Of a DNA stretch of 64,000 bases, positions 54,372 through 63,449 are shown piece by piece. Numbering within the stretch: position 1 is the first letter of the stretch; each line of letters begins with the position of its first letter. Source of the DNA: Marivivens donghaensis. GTDB taxonomy: Bacteria > Pseudomonadota > Alphaproteobacteria > Rhodobacterales > Rhodobacteraceae. Under the pieces are notes generated by a model. That model worked only from the letters and a program-made list of their open reading frames with translations, was not told where the DNA came from and did no database searches. The stretch lies in contig NZ_JAATOP010000002.1 in assembly GCF_011806565.1 (NCBI RefSeq), forward strand, positions 372,001 through 436,000, written 5' to 3'. A program made the position numbers and the translations under genes.

Positions 54372-55247
54372 TCAGGTGCGCGGAACGACGCGCGGCGGAG
54401 TAGTGCGGATCATCGAACCCGCGCCGTGCTCGGTGAAGAGCTCGAGAAGACATGCGTTGGACACGCGCCCATCCATGATGACCACTGCGCGCACACCATC
54501 CTCTACCGCCTTCAGTGCGGTTTCGGTTTTCGGGATCATGCCGCCCGCGATGGTGCCGTCTGCGATCATGTCGCGGACGTCGTCGGGAGTCATCTGGGTG
54601 ACGATCTCGCCTTCTTTGTTCTTCACTCCCGACACGTCGGTCAAAAGAAGCAGGCGGTCGGCCTTGAGGGCGCCCGCAATCGCGCCCGCTGCGGTGTCGC
54701 CGTTTACGTTGAAGGTCTCGTTGTCCTTCATGCCCGTCGCAACCGGCGCGATGACAGGGATGATGCCCGCAGCAAAGAGGTCGCGCAATACCTGTACGTT
54801 CATCTCGACCGGCTTGCCGACGAAACCAAGTTCCGGATCATCCGCCTCGCAGACCATCATGTCGTCGTCTTTACCCGACAGACCAACCGCGCGGCCGCCT
54901 TCGTCCATGATCGCCTGAACGATCCGCTTGTTGACGAGGCCGGTGAGGACCATCTCGACGACTTCAACGGTTTTTTTGTCGGTCACGCGCTTGCCGCGCA
55001 CCCACTCGGACTCGATGCCGAGCTTCGAGAGCATGTCGTTGATCATCGGGCCGCCGCCGTGCACGACGACGGGGTTCACGCCGACCTGACGCATCAGAAC
55101 GATGTCGCGGGCAAATTCCGCCATCGCGTCCTGATCGCCCATGGCGTTGCCGCCGAATTTGACCACGACGATCGCGCCCGAGTATCGCTGCAGATAGGGC
55201 AATGCCTCTGACAGCGTGCGTGCGGTTGCGATCCAGTCTTGGTTCAT
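54372..55247 (-). CDS. argB: Acetylglutamate kinase
   Basis: 291 aa from ATG 55247 ([12 protein letters not shown]), with GAGGAA upstream; GTG 55262 would place that site inside the gene. It phosphorylates N-acetylglutamate in arginine synthesis. [11 protein letters not shown] and [11 protein letters not shown] bind ATP and substrate, and [12 protein letters not shown] is conserved. Other arginine genes are not in the window. The Fe-S protein gene starts at its stop. Confidence 0.96.
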   Translation of the reverse strand: MNQDWIATARTLSEALPYLQRYSGAIVVVKFGGNAMGDQDAMAEFARDIVLMRQVGVNPVVVHGGGPMINDMLSKLGIESEWVRGKRVTDKKTVEVVEMVLTGLVNKRIVQAIMDEGGRAVGLSGKDDDMMVCEADDPELGFVGKPVEMNVQVLRDLFAAGIIPVIAPVATGMKDNETFNVNGDTAAGAIAGALKADRLLLLTDVSGVKNKEGEIVTQMTPDDVRDMIADGTIAGGMIPKTETALKAVEDGVRAVVIMDGRVSNACLLELFTEHGAGSMIRTTPPRVVPRT

Positions 55248-55284
55248 TTCTTGTTTCCTCACGTCCGGCCCCTTTCCGGGTTAG

Positions 55285-55935
55285 TCAGTCGATAGTGGAG
55301 ATAATAGCTCGCAAAGTTGCAATGCCATCGCCTTTGTCGGACGACGTCAGCACAATTTCGGGGAATGCGGCAGGGTGACGCGAAAGCGCTTCACGCGTGG
55401 CTTCAAGCGATTCATTCAGCTGCTTCTGTCCGATCTTGTCGACTTTGGTCATCACGACTTGGAAGGTCACGGCGGAGCGGTCGAGCAGAGTCATGATTTC
55501 TTCGTCGACCTTCTTCGCGCCGTGGCGCGCGTCGATCAGGACGAAGACGCGGCGCAGGGTCTGGCGACCTGACAGGTACTGTTTGAGCAGGTTCTGCCAT
55601 TTTTCGACCACTGCAACCGGCGCATTGGCATAACCATAGCCAGGAAGGTCAACGATGTAGCGTTCGTCACCGACGGTGAAGTAGTTGATTTCCTGCGTAC
55701 GGCCCGGCGTGTTCGACGCCCGCGCGAGGCCTTTGCGGCCGGTCAGCGCGTTGATCAGGCTCGACTTGCCGACGTTCGAGCGACCGGCAAAGCAAACCTC
55801 GAGCCTGTCCGCAGGCGGCAGGCCGGACATGGCGACGACGCCCTTGAGGAAGTCGACGGGGCCAAGGAAAAGCTTGCGGCCGGTTTCGAGAGTGAACTCG
55901 TCAGGCTGTTCGACAATCGGAAAAGTCAGTTGCAT
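55285..55935 (-). CDS. engB: Ribosome biogenesis GTP-binding protein YihA/EngB (YsxC)
   Basis: 216 aa. An essential GTPase for late 50S assembly in many bacteria. G1 GRSNVGKSS is at 51-59, G3 DLPGYGYA follows, and the G4 motif is in MTKVDKIGQ. It lies 15 nt past a terminator that follows yidC, so it is expressed by read-through or from its own promoter. Confidence 0.95.
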   Translation of the reverse strand: MQLTFPIVEQPDEFTLETGRKLFLGPVDFLKGVVAMSGLPPADRLEVCFAGRSNVGKSSLINALTGRKGLARASNTPGRTQEINYFTVGDERYIVDLPGYGYANAPVAVVEKWQNLLKQYLSGRQTLRRVFVLIDARHGAKKVDEEIMTLLDRSAVTFQVVMTKVDKIGQKQLNESLEATREALSRHPAAFPEIVLTSSDKGDGIATLRAIISTID

Positions 55936-55949
55936 CGGGGTTCCCCTGT

Positions 55950-55974
55950 AAAAGGGCCGCCCTGAGGCGGCCCG
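55950..55974 (-). terminator. Terminator after yidC
   Basis: On the minus strand GGGCCGCC-TCAG-GGCGGCCC followed by TTTTA. Perfect 8-bp stem. Confidence 0.88.
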
Positions 55975-55980
55975 ATGTAT

Positions 55981-57756
55981 TTACTTCGTTGCGTCGGCTT
56001 TGTTCTTGCGGAGCCCGCCGAACATGTTGCCGAGCACATCGGGCTTATGTCCGTGGCTTCGCATGATGCCATACTGCTGCACGAAAGTAATCGTGTTGTT
56101 GGTGATCCAGTAGAGCACCAGACCCGAAGCGAAGTTGCCGAGCATGAACATGAAGATCCACGGCATCCAAGCGAAGATCATCTTCTGCGACGGATCGGCG
56201 GGGGCCGGATTCAGCTTCTGCTGCAGCCACATCGAGATACCCAGCAGGATCGGCAGGATACCGAGCGAGATGATCGCGAGGAAGCTGGTCGGCTCCGGCG
56301 CGGCCCACGGCAGCAGACCGAAGAGGTTCAGGATCGACGACGGATCAGGCGCGGACAGGTCGTTGATCCAGCCAATCCAAGGCGCATGACGCAGTTCGAG
56401 CGTCACGAAGATCACCTTGTAGAGAGAGAAGAAGATCGGAATCTGCAGCAGCATCGGCAGACAGCCGGACGCCGGATTGACCTTGTTGTCGCGGTAGAGC
56501 TTCATCATGCCCTGCTGCAGACCAGCACGGTCGTCGCCCATACGCTCTTTGAGCTTCTCCATTTCGGGCTGCAGCTCCTTCATCTTCGCCATGGAGACGT
56601 AGGATTTGTAGGAGAGCGGCAGTACCAGCGCCTTTAGAACGAAGGTCAGGACGATGATCGACCAACCCATGTTGCCGATGAGCGCGTGGATGTTGTGGAG
56701 GAGCCAGAAGATCGGCTTTGTCAGGAAGAAGAACCAACCCCAGTCGATGGTGTTGATGAAGTTAACGATGCCACCATCGTTCTGGTAGGCGCGGATGGTT
56801 TCCCATTCCTTAGCGCCTGCGAAGAAGCGGGTCGAAACGGTCGTCTCGCCGCCGGCAGCGACGGTTTCGCTCGGCATGATGGCGTCGGCTTCGTAGACGT
56901 CGTTGGTGCCGAAATAGCGCGAAATGGCTTCGAACGGACGGGTCTGATCGGGGATCAGCGTCGTCATCCAGTAGTGGTCGGTGTAGCCGATCCAGCCGCT
57001 TTCGGTGACTGTTGTACGATCGGCGGCGGTTTCGTCGGCGATGTCTTTGTATTTGATTTGGTCGAGCGAGCCGTCGGCCATGCGGATCAGGCCTTCGTGT
57101 AGAACAAAGAAGCCTTCGAGGTCGTCCGGTTCAGTATAGCGACGGATCAGGCCGTAAGGCGCAACGGTTGCGTCTGCGTCGCCATTGTTAACGACAGACT
57201 GATCGATGGTGATCATGAACTTGTCGTCGACGGTATAGGTATTGCGGAAGGTCAGGCCGGCGCCGTTGTCCCATTTGATAGTGACGGGGCTGTCGGGGCT
57301 GAGCGTTTCGCCCTCTTCCAGTTCCCACATGGTGTCGGGGCCAGGAACGGCGTCGGCGGCGACGCCCTGATTGGCGCTCCATCCGAAGCTGGCGAAGTAG
57401 GCATCATTGCTGCCCGAGGGGCGCAGCAGATGGATCGTGTCCGAGTCCTCTTCGACCGAAACGCGGTAGTCGGTCAGGTATAGGTCGTCGAGGCGGCCGC
57501 CCATCAGGTTGATCGAACCCGACAGCTCAGGCGACTCGATCGGAACGCGTGGTGTGTCGGCTACGACTTCGGTCGGGACAGCTGCCACGCCCGGAGTCGC
57601 CGAGTTCGCGACAGGTGCATCAAGCGTTTGTTCTGCGGCCACATCTTCGGCTACTGCGGGAGATTGCTCCGGCAGGGGGAAGAGGGTGTACCACACGCCG
57701 AGCACACCCGCGCAAAGCACGAGCGCCAACAGCATATTTCTGTTCTGATTGTCCAT
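55981..57756 (-). CDS. yidC: Membrane protein insertase YidC
   Basis: 591 aa. The N-terminal TM (about 7-26) is followed by a large periplasmic domain (about 27-350), then the conserved insertase core of five TM helices from FFFLTKPIFWLLHNIHALIGN, including KYKSYVSMAKM-type loop residues and a GCLPMLLQIPIFFSLYKV helix. A basic C-terminal tail binds ribosomes. It inserts small membrane proteins with or without SecYEG. It is part of the rpmH-rnpA-yidD-yidC neighbourhood. Confidence 0.96.
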   Translation of the reverse strand: MDNQNRNMLLALVLCAGVLGVWYTLFPLPEQSPAVAEDVAAEQTLDAPVANSATPGVAAVPTEVVADTPRVPIESPELSGSINLMGGRLDDLYLTDYRVSVEEDSDTIHLLRPSGSNDAYFASFGWSANQGVAADAVPGPDTMWELEEGETLSPDSPVTIKWDNGAGLTFRNTYTVDDKFMITIDQSVVNNGDADATVAPYGLIRRYTEPDDLEGFFVLHEGLIRMADGSLDQIKYKDIADETAADRTTVTESGWIGYTDHYWMTTLIPDQTRPFEAISRYFGTNDVYEADAIMPSETVAAGGETTVSTRFFAGAKEWETIRAYQNDGGIVNFINTIDWGWFFFLTKPIFWLLHNIHALIGNMGWSIIVLTFVLKALVLPLSYKSYVSMAKMKELQPEMEKLKERMGDDRAGLQQGMMKLYRDNKVNPASGCLPMLLQIPIFFSLYKVIFVTLELRHAPWIGWINDLSAPDPSSILNLFGLLPWAAPEPTSFLAIISLGILPILLGISMWLQQKLNPAPADPSQKMIFAWMPWIFMFMLGNFASGLVLYWITNNTITFVQQYGIMRSHGHKPDVLGNMFGGLRKNKADATK

Positions 57757-57792
57757 CTGAACTGCCTATTTCGCCTTATTTTGGTCGGGTTG

Positions 57793-57821
57793 GTTCAACA
57801 GGCCACAGGCTCAAAGGTCAA
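57793..57821 (-). promoter_or_regulatory. Possible yidC promoter
   Basis: On the minus strand TTGACC (57821 to 57816), a 17-bp spacer and TTGAAC (57798 to 57793). The leader would be about 30 nt. Confidence 0.4.
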
Positions 57822-57878
57822 GCGGTTTTGCGATGTTTTGCAGGCGAACGGGCTTTTGTTTACTCACATTTGCGAAGG

Positions 57879-59393
57879 TCAGCACGCCCTGAGATGTCGG
57901 GGTGGCGGGCTGATCCGCTGTGCAGTGTAGTTCGAAATCCAGTCGTCCACCAATTCGGGCGCGAGCGGGCGGGCGATGCCGTAGCCTTGGACCTCGTGAC
58001 AGCCCAGCTGGGCCAATTTTGCGCGCTCCTCCGACGTTTCGACCCCTTCAGCGAGGGTTTGGAGGCCCAGCCGCTCCGCCATCGTCAAAATAGCTGCCAC
58101 CATTTTTTGCTGTTCTACGTCCTTGTCGATGCCAGAGACGAAGGACCGGTCAATTTTGATGCGTCCGACCGAGTAGTTGCGGATCGATGTGATCGATGCG
58201 TGCCCAGTTCCGAAATCGTCCAGATCAAGGCTGCATCCGAGGCGCGCGAGGCCGGAGAGGTTGCTGAACAGGATCTCGTCCGCCTGATTGGCGACCACCG
58301 TTTCCAGCACTTCGACAGCAATGCGGTCTGGAAGGAGGCGATACGACCCGACACGGCACCGGATGCGGTCCACGAGGTTAATGGCGTGAAGCTCCTCGCT
58401 GGAGAAATTCACGCCGACACGTGGCACGGTGAATCCCTTCTGGTCCCAGCGCGTGATGGCTTCGAGCGTGTCGTTCAGGATCACTTCGCCGAGCCGATGC
58501 ATCATATTGGCCTGCGCGATAGCAGGCAGGAAATCGAGGGGCGGGATCAGGCCGCGGTCGGGATGTTGCCAGCGGGCAAGCGCCTCGAAGCCGGTAATTT
58601 CACCTGTCACGGTCGACACCTGCGGCTGGAAAAACGCGCGGATTTCGCCGTCGTGGAACGCGCGGCTGACTTGCTGCATCAGACTATTTCGCGCTTCGAT
58701 GCGGCTCCGCATGGCTGGCGAATAGCTACGGACTGACGACGGACCGTGGCGTTGGGCCTCGATCAGCGCGTTTGTTGTCGCTTGCAGCAGGTCTTCGGTT
58801 CGGGTCGACGAAATGCAGTCGGACATCGAAAAACCGATGGAAGCCGTCATGTGGACGTTCATGCGCCCGACGATCAGCGGACGCTTGATCGCTTGTTGGA
58901 TGCGGGACGCGAGTTCGAGCGCGTCTTCTATGTCCGGCTTGCTCGACAGATCGGTCATGACCGCGAACGAAAACCCGTCCATGCGTGAAATCAGGTCGGT
59001 CTCTCGAATGTTCAGCTTGATCCGATATGCGACAATCCGAAGGATTTCTTCGATCCCGTCGCGGTCGTGCACCTCTTCCAGCAGTTTATGCCGGTCGATT
59101 TCAATGAGGAACAAAGTGCTGAATTTGCGCCGCCGTTGGGCGTGGATCAATCGCCGGTGCGCCGCGCTCATGAACGCATCGCGGGTCATCAGGTCGGTCA
59201 CACGGTCTACTTGGACATCGCGCGATAGCGACTTCAGCAAAACGGGCGGGATAGCAGCGCCAGCAACGAGGCCCGCGTAGCCGAGCATCTCGAATCCGGC
59301 GAAAGCTCCGATAGGCGTGATGACCGAGAGCGGCACACTTTCGATCGCGCGCCGCAGGTTCTGGGACACAGTATTGTACCCGATATTCAACAT
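57879..59393 (-). CDS. GGDEF/EAL protein with degenerate GGDEF: likely c-di-GMP phosphodiesterase
   Basis: 504 aa. The N-terminus (about 20-55) is hydrophobic enough for one or two membrane segments. The GGDEF domain (about 60-225) has DGFSF at 139-143 in place of GGDEF, so cyclase activity is not expected. The EAL domain is intact: E270-A-L, NFSSEEL, EVLETV, DDFGTGHAS, KIDRSFV and EGVET supply the metal and catalytic residues. It probably hydrolyses c-di-GMP, with the GGDEF part as a possible GTP sensor. It sits between ttcA and yidC and is read in the same direction. Confidence 0.88.
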   Translation of the reverse strand: MLNIGYNTVSQNLRRAIESVPLSVITPIGAFAGFEMLGYAGLVAGAAIPPVLLKSLSRDVQVDRVTDLMTRDAFMSAAHRRLIHAQRRRKFSTLFLIEIDRHKLLEEVHDRDGIEEILRIVAYRIKLNIRETDLISRMDGFSFAVMTDLSSKPDIEDALELASRIQQAIKRPLIVGRMNVHMTASIGFSMSDCISSTRTEDLLQATTNALIEAQRHGPSSVRSYSPAMRSRIEARNSLMQQVSRAFHDGEIRAFFQPQVSTVTGEITGFEALARWQHPDRGLIPPLDFLPAIAQANMMHRLGEVILNDTLEAITRWDQKGFTVPRVGVNFSSEELHAINLVDRIRCRVGSYRLLPDRIAVEVLETVVANQADEILFSNLSGLARLGCSLDLDDFGTGHASITSIRNYSVGRIKIDRSFVSGIDKDVEQQKMVAAILTMAERLGLQTLAEGVETSEERAKLAQLGCHEVQGYGIARPLAPELVDDWISNYTAQRISPPPRHLRAC

Positions 59394-59454
59394 TGTCTTG
59401 TCCTTCGCCGTAGCAGTCTTGCCGCCACGCTAGGGAACAACGTTGACCGGATCG

Positions 59455-60321
59455 TTAACGCAGGTCGGGAATATCGTTAGAATTGTTCTGTTTTCGCTCG
59501 CCGATCTCCAGCCCCTTGAAGTCGAACAGGGCAGGGTCGAGCAGGTGGGACGGGCGCGTATTCATTAGCGCGCGGAACATCTTCTGACGGCGACCAGGGG
59601 CGTTCTTTTCCCATTGGTCGAGCATGCCTTTGACCTGCATGCGCTGGAGGCCGTCCTGCGAACCGCAGAGGTCGCACGGAATGATCGGGTAGTTCATCGA
59701 CTTGGCGAACTTCTCGCAATCGGCCTCGGCCACATAGGCGAGGGGGCGGTAGACGAACAGATCGCCGTCTTCGTTTACCAGTTTCGGCGGCATCGTCGCG
59801 AGGCGCGAGCCGTGGAAGAGGTTCATGAAGAACGTCTCGAGGATGTCGTCGCGGTGGTGGCCGAGCACAACAGCGCTGCATCCTTCTTCGCGTGCAATCC
59901 GGTAGAGGTTGCCGCGGCGCAGGCGCGAGCAGAGGGCGCAGTAGGTGCGGCCCTGCGGGACCTTGTCAACAACGATGGAGTAGGTGTCCTGATACTCGAT
60001 CCGGTGCGGAACGCCCATGTCCTCAAGGAACTTCGGCAGCACGGTCGACGGGAACCCAGGCTGGCCCTGATCAAGGTTGCAGGCAAGTATATCGACGGGC
60101 AGCAGGCCGCGCCACTTCAGTTCATACAGAACCGCGAGCAGGGTGTAGCTGTCCTTGCCGCCTGACAGACACACCAGCCAACGCGCGTCGCGTTCGATCA
60201 TACCGAAATCGTCGGTCGCCTGACGCACGTTCTGCACGATGCGTTTGCGCAGCTTTTTGAATTCGGTCGACTTGGGAGCGCCGTGGAAGAGCGGGTGGAT
60301 GTCGTCGAGATCGTCGAGCAT
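59455..60321 (-). CDS. ttcA: tRNA 2-thiocytidine(32) synthetase TtcA
   Basis: 288 aa. An ATP-dependent, Fe-S-containing enzyme that thiolates C32 of some tRNAs. The PP-loop SGGKDS is present, and the cluster and catalytic cysteines are in CALCSRLRR and [35 protein letters not shown] is the family block. It starts 20 nt after yidD, in the rpmH cluster. Confidence 0.95.
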   Translation of the reverse strand: MLDDLDDIHPLFHGAPKSTEFKKLRKRIVQNVRQATDDFGMIERDARWLVCLSGGKDSYTLLAVLYELKWRGLLPVDILACNLDQGQPGFPSTVLPKFLEDMGVPHRIEYQDTYSIVVDKVPQGRTYCALCSRLRRGNLYRIAREEGCSAVVLGHHRDDILETFFMNLFHGSRLATMPPKLVNEDGDLFVYRPLAYVAEADCEKFAKSMNYPIIPCDLCGSQDGLQRMQVKGMLDQWEKNAPGRRQKMFRALMNTRPSHLLDPALFDFKGLEIGERKQNNSNDIPDLR

Positions 60322-60341
60322 GGCGGCCTCCGAAGGCGCTA

Positions 60342-60563
60342 TCAGTCAGGTACGTTGTCGATGCCGGAGCTGCCCCAAGGGTGGCAGCGCAGCAGGCGGT
60401 GAACGGTGAGGTAGGTGCCCTTGATCCCGCCGTGCTTTTCCAGCGCTTCCATCGCGTAGGCAGAGCACGTCGGCTGGAACCGGCAGCTGTGTCCGATGTA
60501 GGGCGACAGGACCACGCGGTAGGCGCGCACGGGCAGAGATATGACCCACGCAAGCGGGGTCAT
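60342..60563 (-). CDS. yidD: Membrane protein insertion efficiency factor YidD
   Basis: 73 aa. YidD is a small membrane-associated basic protein that helps Yid[19 protein letters not shown] and RLLRCHPWG are diagnostic. Its start overlaps the rnpA end by four bases. Confidence 0.95.
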   Translation of the reverse strand: MTPLAWVISLPVRAYRVVLSPYIGHSCRFQPTCSAYAMEALEKHGGIKGTYLTVHRLLRCHPWGSSGIDNVPD

Positions 60564-60952
60564 TGGTGCACCTTTTTCAGTGCCCAGATCAGGTCGCGCT
60601 TCATCTGGTCGAAGTTATGGTCGGCAGTCATGTCCTTACGTCCGACGAGGACATAATCCCAACCGTCGCGGCCATGCTTTTGCATGATCAGCCGCGCGAT
60701 TTCGCGCAGACGACGTTTGGCACGGTTGCGAGCAACCGCGTTACCGACTTTCTTCGAGCAAGTATAACCGACGCGCAGAGGCTCATCGTCGTCGCGCTTA
60801 CGTGCCTGAAGGTGAAAGCCTTTGGTCCCCTGACGACGCGCGGATGCGGCACGCAGGAAATCGGCCCGTTTTTTCAGGACTGGCGGACGAACGAAAACCG
60901 CCGTAGGCGCGGCCTCGGCGGTCTGCGTCTGGTCAAGCTGTTGCGAAGTCAC
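60560..60952 (-). CDS. rnpA: Ribonuclease P protein component
   Basis: 130 aa. The protein subunit of RNase P binds precursor-tRNA leaders. The RNR motif is in NAVARNRAKRRLRE. The basic core from LKKRADFLRAASARRQGTKG is typical. An N-terminal extension of about 25 residues precedes the core. rpmH lies 20 nt upstream. Confidence 0.94.
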   Translation of the reverse strand: MTSQQLDQTQTAEAAPTAVFVRPPVLKKRADFLRAASARRQGTKGFHLQARKRDDDEPLRVGYTCSKKVGNAVARNRAKRRLREIARLIMQKHGRDGWDYVLVGRKDMTADHNFDQMKRDLIWALKKVHQ

Positions 60953-60972
60953 TGATGACCTCGCGGCGCCAA

Positions 60973-61107
60973 TCAGGCGCTCAGCTTCTTGCGGCCACGT
61001 GCGCGACGGGCGTTAAGGACTTTACGGCCAGCCTTAGTTGCCATGCGGGCACGGAAGCCGTGACGGTTCTTGCGAACTCGGTTCGAGGGTTGGAACGTGC
61101 GCTTCAT
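60973..61107 (-). CDS. rpmH: 50S ribosomal protein L34
   Basis: 44 aa, full length: [20 protein letters not shown], ending [10 protein letters not shown]34 is a very basic protein of the 50S. First gene of the rpmH-rnpA-yidD-ttcA cluster, which in many bacteria marks the neighbourhood of the replication origin; no DnaA-box array or dnaA was seen here. A consensus-like promoter lies upstream. Confidence 0.96.
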   Translation of the reverse strand: MKRTFQPSNRVRKNRHGFRARMATKAGRKVLNARRARGRKKLSA

Positions 61108-61179
61108 CGCGTTCTCTCCGGTCTAAAAGAAGGCCGAACCCGTCTCAGGATTCGAGGCCGTTAAGCATTCGAGGCCCTG

Positions 61180-61208
61180 CCTTTAGTCGCGATACCGTCA
61201 TGTGTCAA
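61180..61208 (-). promoter_or_regulatory. rpmH promoter
   Basis: On the minus strand TTGACA (61208 to 61203, full consensus), a 17-bp spacer and TAAAGG (61185 to 61180). The start is near 61173, 66 nt before rpmH. Confidence 0.6.
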
Positions 61209-61362
61209 CGCGGCTCACCGTGGTTTTTGCCCTGATCCCACGATTCTCCGCCTTGTTATTGCAACAATTTATCATAGCGGCGTGAGAACCCTATCCGGCG
61301 CGCTATCTTTCGGCCATTGAGCGCTTATTGCTCGACCTTATTTTACGCGGAAAATTGACCCT

Positions 61363-62073
61363 ATGCCACGATTGATCCGGCTAATGCCCATCGCGATCCT
61401 CGCTGTAGCCGCGGCGATTCTCTATGCGATGTATGGCGAGTATCTGAGCTTTGATGCTCTCCGAGATCAGCGTGAGGCTTTGCTGGCTTATCGCGATAGT
61501 CATTATGTGGCTGCGGTCATTATTTTCGTTGCCGTCTACGTGGCTATCGTCGCTACCTCTATCCCCGGCGCGACGATCATCTCGCTCACGGGCGGGTTCC
61601 TTTTTTCGATTTTTCCTGGGCTTTTGCTGAACGTGCTCGGGGCGACTGTCGGCGCGACGCTTCTGTTCCTCGCGGTACGCTTCGGGTTCGGCGACACGCT
61701 GGTGTCCCGCATCGATTCGAGCTCGGGCCGCGTGAAGCGGATCAAGGACGGCATCGACGAAAACCAGTGGTCGGTTCTCTTTGCAATGCGGCTTTTGCCA
61801 CTCGTGCCGTTCTTTGTCGCGAATCTGCTGCCTGCGCTCATGGGCGTGCCGCTCTATCGCTATGTCGTCACGACTGCGCTCGGCATCATTCCGGGCGCTT
61901 TCCTCTATACATCGGCGGGCGCCGGCCTTGGCGCTGTGTTCGACGCGGGAGAATTGCCTGATGCGTCGAGTTTTCTGGAACCTCGCTATCTTGTGATCGT
62001 TATCTTGGTAGTTTGTGCGGCGCTGGTGCCGAGCACCTGGAAGCGCTGGCAGGGCAAAAGGACGCCTGAATGA
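61363..62073 (+). CDS. TVP38/TMEM64 (VTT-domain) membrane protein
   Basis: 236 aa with about five or six TM segments. The VTT/SNARE-associated core runs from SIPGATIISLTGGFLFSIFPG through MRLLPLVPFFVANLLPALMGV, with the re-entrant loop GxxP-type residues of DedA-like scramblases and transporters. Substrate unknown. It overlaps the flavoprotein gene by ATGA, a pairing common in proteobacteria. Confidence 0.88.
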   Translation: MPRLIRLMPIAILAVAAAILYAMYGEYLSFDALRDQREALLAYRDSHYVAAVIIFVAVYVAIVATSIPGATIISLTGGFLFSIFPGLLLNVLGATVGATLLFLAVRFGFGDTLVSRIDSSSGRVKRIKDGIDENQWSVLFAMRLLPLVPFFVANLLPALMGVPLYRYVVTTALGIIPGAFLYTSAGAGLGAVFDAGELPDASSFLEPRYLVIVILVVCAALVPSTWKRWQGKRTPE

Positions 62074-63434
62074 ACACCATTAAAACAGATGTCTGCGTGA
62101 TTGGCGCAGGCTCCGGCGGTTTGACCGTGGCTTCGGGCGCAGTGCAGATGGGCGCCAAAGTTGTCCTGATCGAAGCGGGCAAGATGGGCGGCGATTGCCT
62201 GAACTACGGCTGCGTTCCGTCGAAAACGCTGATCCATGCGGGCCGCGCTGGCATGAACTACGCCGAGGCTATGGCCGACGTTCAGCGCGCCATCACGACC
62301 ATTGCTCCTCACGACAGTCAGGAACGCTTTGAAAAGCTGGGCTGCACTGTCATCCGCGACACTGCGCGGTTCGAGGACGAGGACACCATTATTGCAGGTG
62401 ATACCCGTATCGGAGCGCGGCGCATCGTGATCGCGACGGGCTCTTCGCCGATGGTGCCGCCAATCGACGGTATCGACAGTGTGCCATACCTGACCAACGA
62501 GACGCTGTTTGCGCAGCGGGAGACGCCAGAGCACCTGATCATCATCGGCGGCGGCCCCATCGGGATCGAGATGGCCTTTGCCCACCGGTCGTTTGGCTGC
62601 GAAGTCACCGTCATCGACGGCGACCAAGCGCTGAGCAAAGAAGACCCTGACGCGGCTAAGATTGTGCTCGACCGGTTGCGGGCCGAAGGCGTCACTCTCA
62701 TGGAGGGCGCGAAGGTCGAAGCCGTTTCAGCTGAGAATGGCGTCACCGTTCAAACGTCCAAGGGGCCTGTAACCGGTTCGCATCTGCTCGTGGCCGCTGG
62801 CCGCAAGCCGAACCTCGATAAGCTCGACCTTGATAAGGGCAACGTCCCGCGAACGAAGACTGGCGTCGACGTGGACGGTTCCCTCCGTTCGGTAAGCAAT
62901 AAGAAAGTCTACGCGATCGGCGATGCTGCGGGCGGAATGCAGTTCACTCACCTAGCGGGCTATCACGGCGGGGTCATCATCCGCTCAATGCTGTTCGGTA
63001 TTCCGGCCAAGGCCAAGACCGCGCACATCCCGCGCGTTACTTACGGCTCGCCCGAGCTGGCCCAGATCGGCCTGACCGAAGCCGAGGCTCGCAAGGAACA
63101 CGGCGACAAGCTCACCGTCATTCGCGAAGACCTTAAATCGAACGACCGCGCCGTGACGGCTGGCATCACCGAAGGTTTCATCAAGCTGATGGTGCACAAG
63201 GGTCGCCCCGTCGGCGTCACCCTCGTCGCGCCGAATGCGGGCGATTTGATCGCACCGTGGGCGCTCGCGATGGCGAACAACATGAAGCTTTCGGCTATGT
63301 CGAACGCTGTTTTTCCCTATCCGACGCTTGCCGAGATTAACAAACGCGCTGCCGGTTCCTATTTTAGTCCCAAGCTGTTCGACAGCGCGCTGGTCAAGAC
63401 TGCCGTCGGCCTCGTGCAGCGCTGGCTCCCGTAG
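62070..63434 (+). CDS. FAD-dependent pyridine nucleotide-disulfide oxidoreductase (MerA/Lpd-like)
   Basis: 454 aa. The FAD-binding GAGSGG (12-17), the redox-active C43-x4-C48 pair in GGDCLNYGCVPSK, the NAD(P)-binding GGGPIGIEMA and the second FAD motif AIGDAAGG are all present. The dimerisation domain lacks the His-Glu dyad of dihydrolipoamide dehydrogenases (FPYPTLAE in place of the HAHPT region) and also the C-terminal cysteine pair of mercuric reductase. So neither activity is assured. It is translationally coupled to the TVP38 gene, and the kinase gene starts 15 nt later. Confidence 0.88.
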   Translation: MNTIKTDVCVIGAGSGGLTVASGAVQMGAKVVLIEAGKMGGDCLNYGCVPSKTLIHAGRAGMNYAEAMADVQRAITTIAPHDSQERFEKLGCTVIRDTARFEDEDTIIAGDTRIGARRIVIATGSSPMVPPIDGIDSVPYLTNETLFAQRETPEHLIIIGGGPIGIEMAFAHRSFGCEVTVIDGDQALSKEDPDAAKIVLDRLRAEGVTLMEGAKVEAVSAENGVTVQTSKGPVTGSHLLVAAGRKPNLDKLDLDKGNVPRTKTGVDVDGSLRSVSNKKVYAIGDAAGGMQFTHLAGYHGGVIIRSMLFGIPAKAKTAHIPRVTYGSPELAQIGLTEAEARKEHGDKLTVIREDLKSNDRAVTAGITEGFIKLMVHKGRPVGVTLVAPNAGDLIAPWALAMANNMKLSAMSNAVFPYPTLAEINKRAAGSYFSPKLFDSALVKTAVGLVQRWLP

Positions 63435-63449
63435 GAGCACGGAGGATCA

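Noticed and set aside
57549-58736. 395-codon plus-strand frame opposite yidC and the EAL gene
   Set aside because: Both minus-strand genes are certain from motifs; the plus frame has none.
60973-61362. Replication origin next to rpmH
   Set aside because: The rpmH-rnpA neighbourhood often lies near oriC, but I see no cluster of DnaA boxes, no dnaA or parAB, and no long AT-rich unwinding region.
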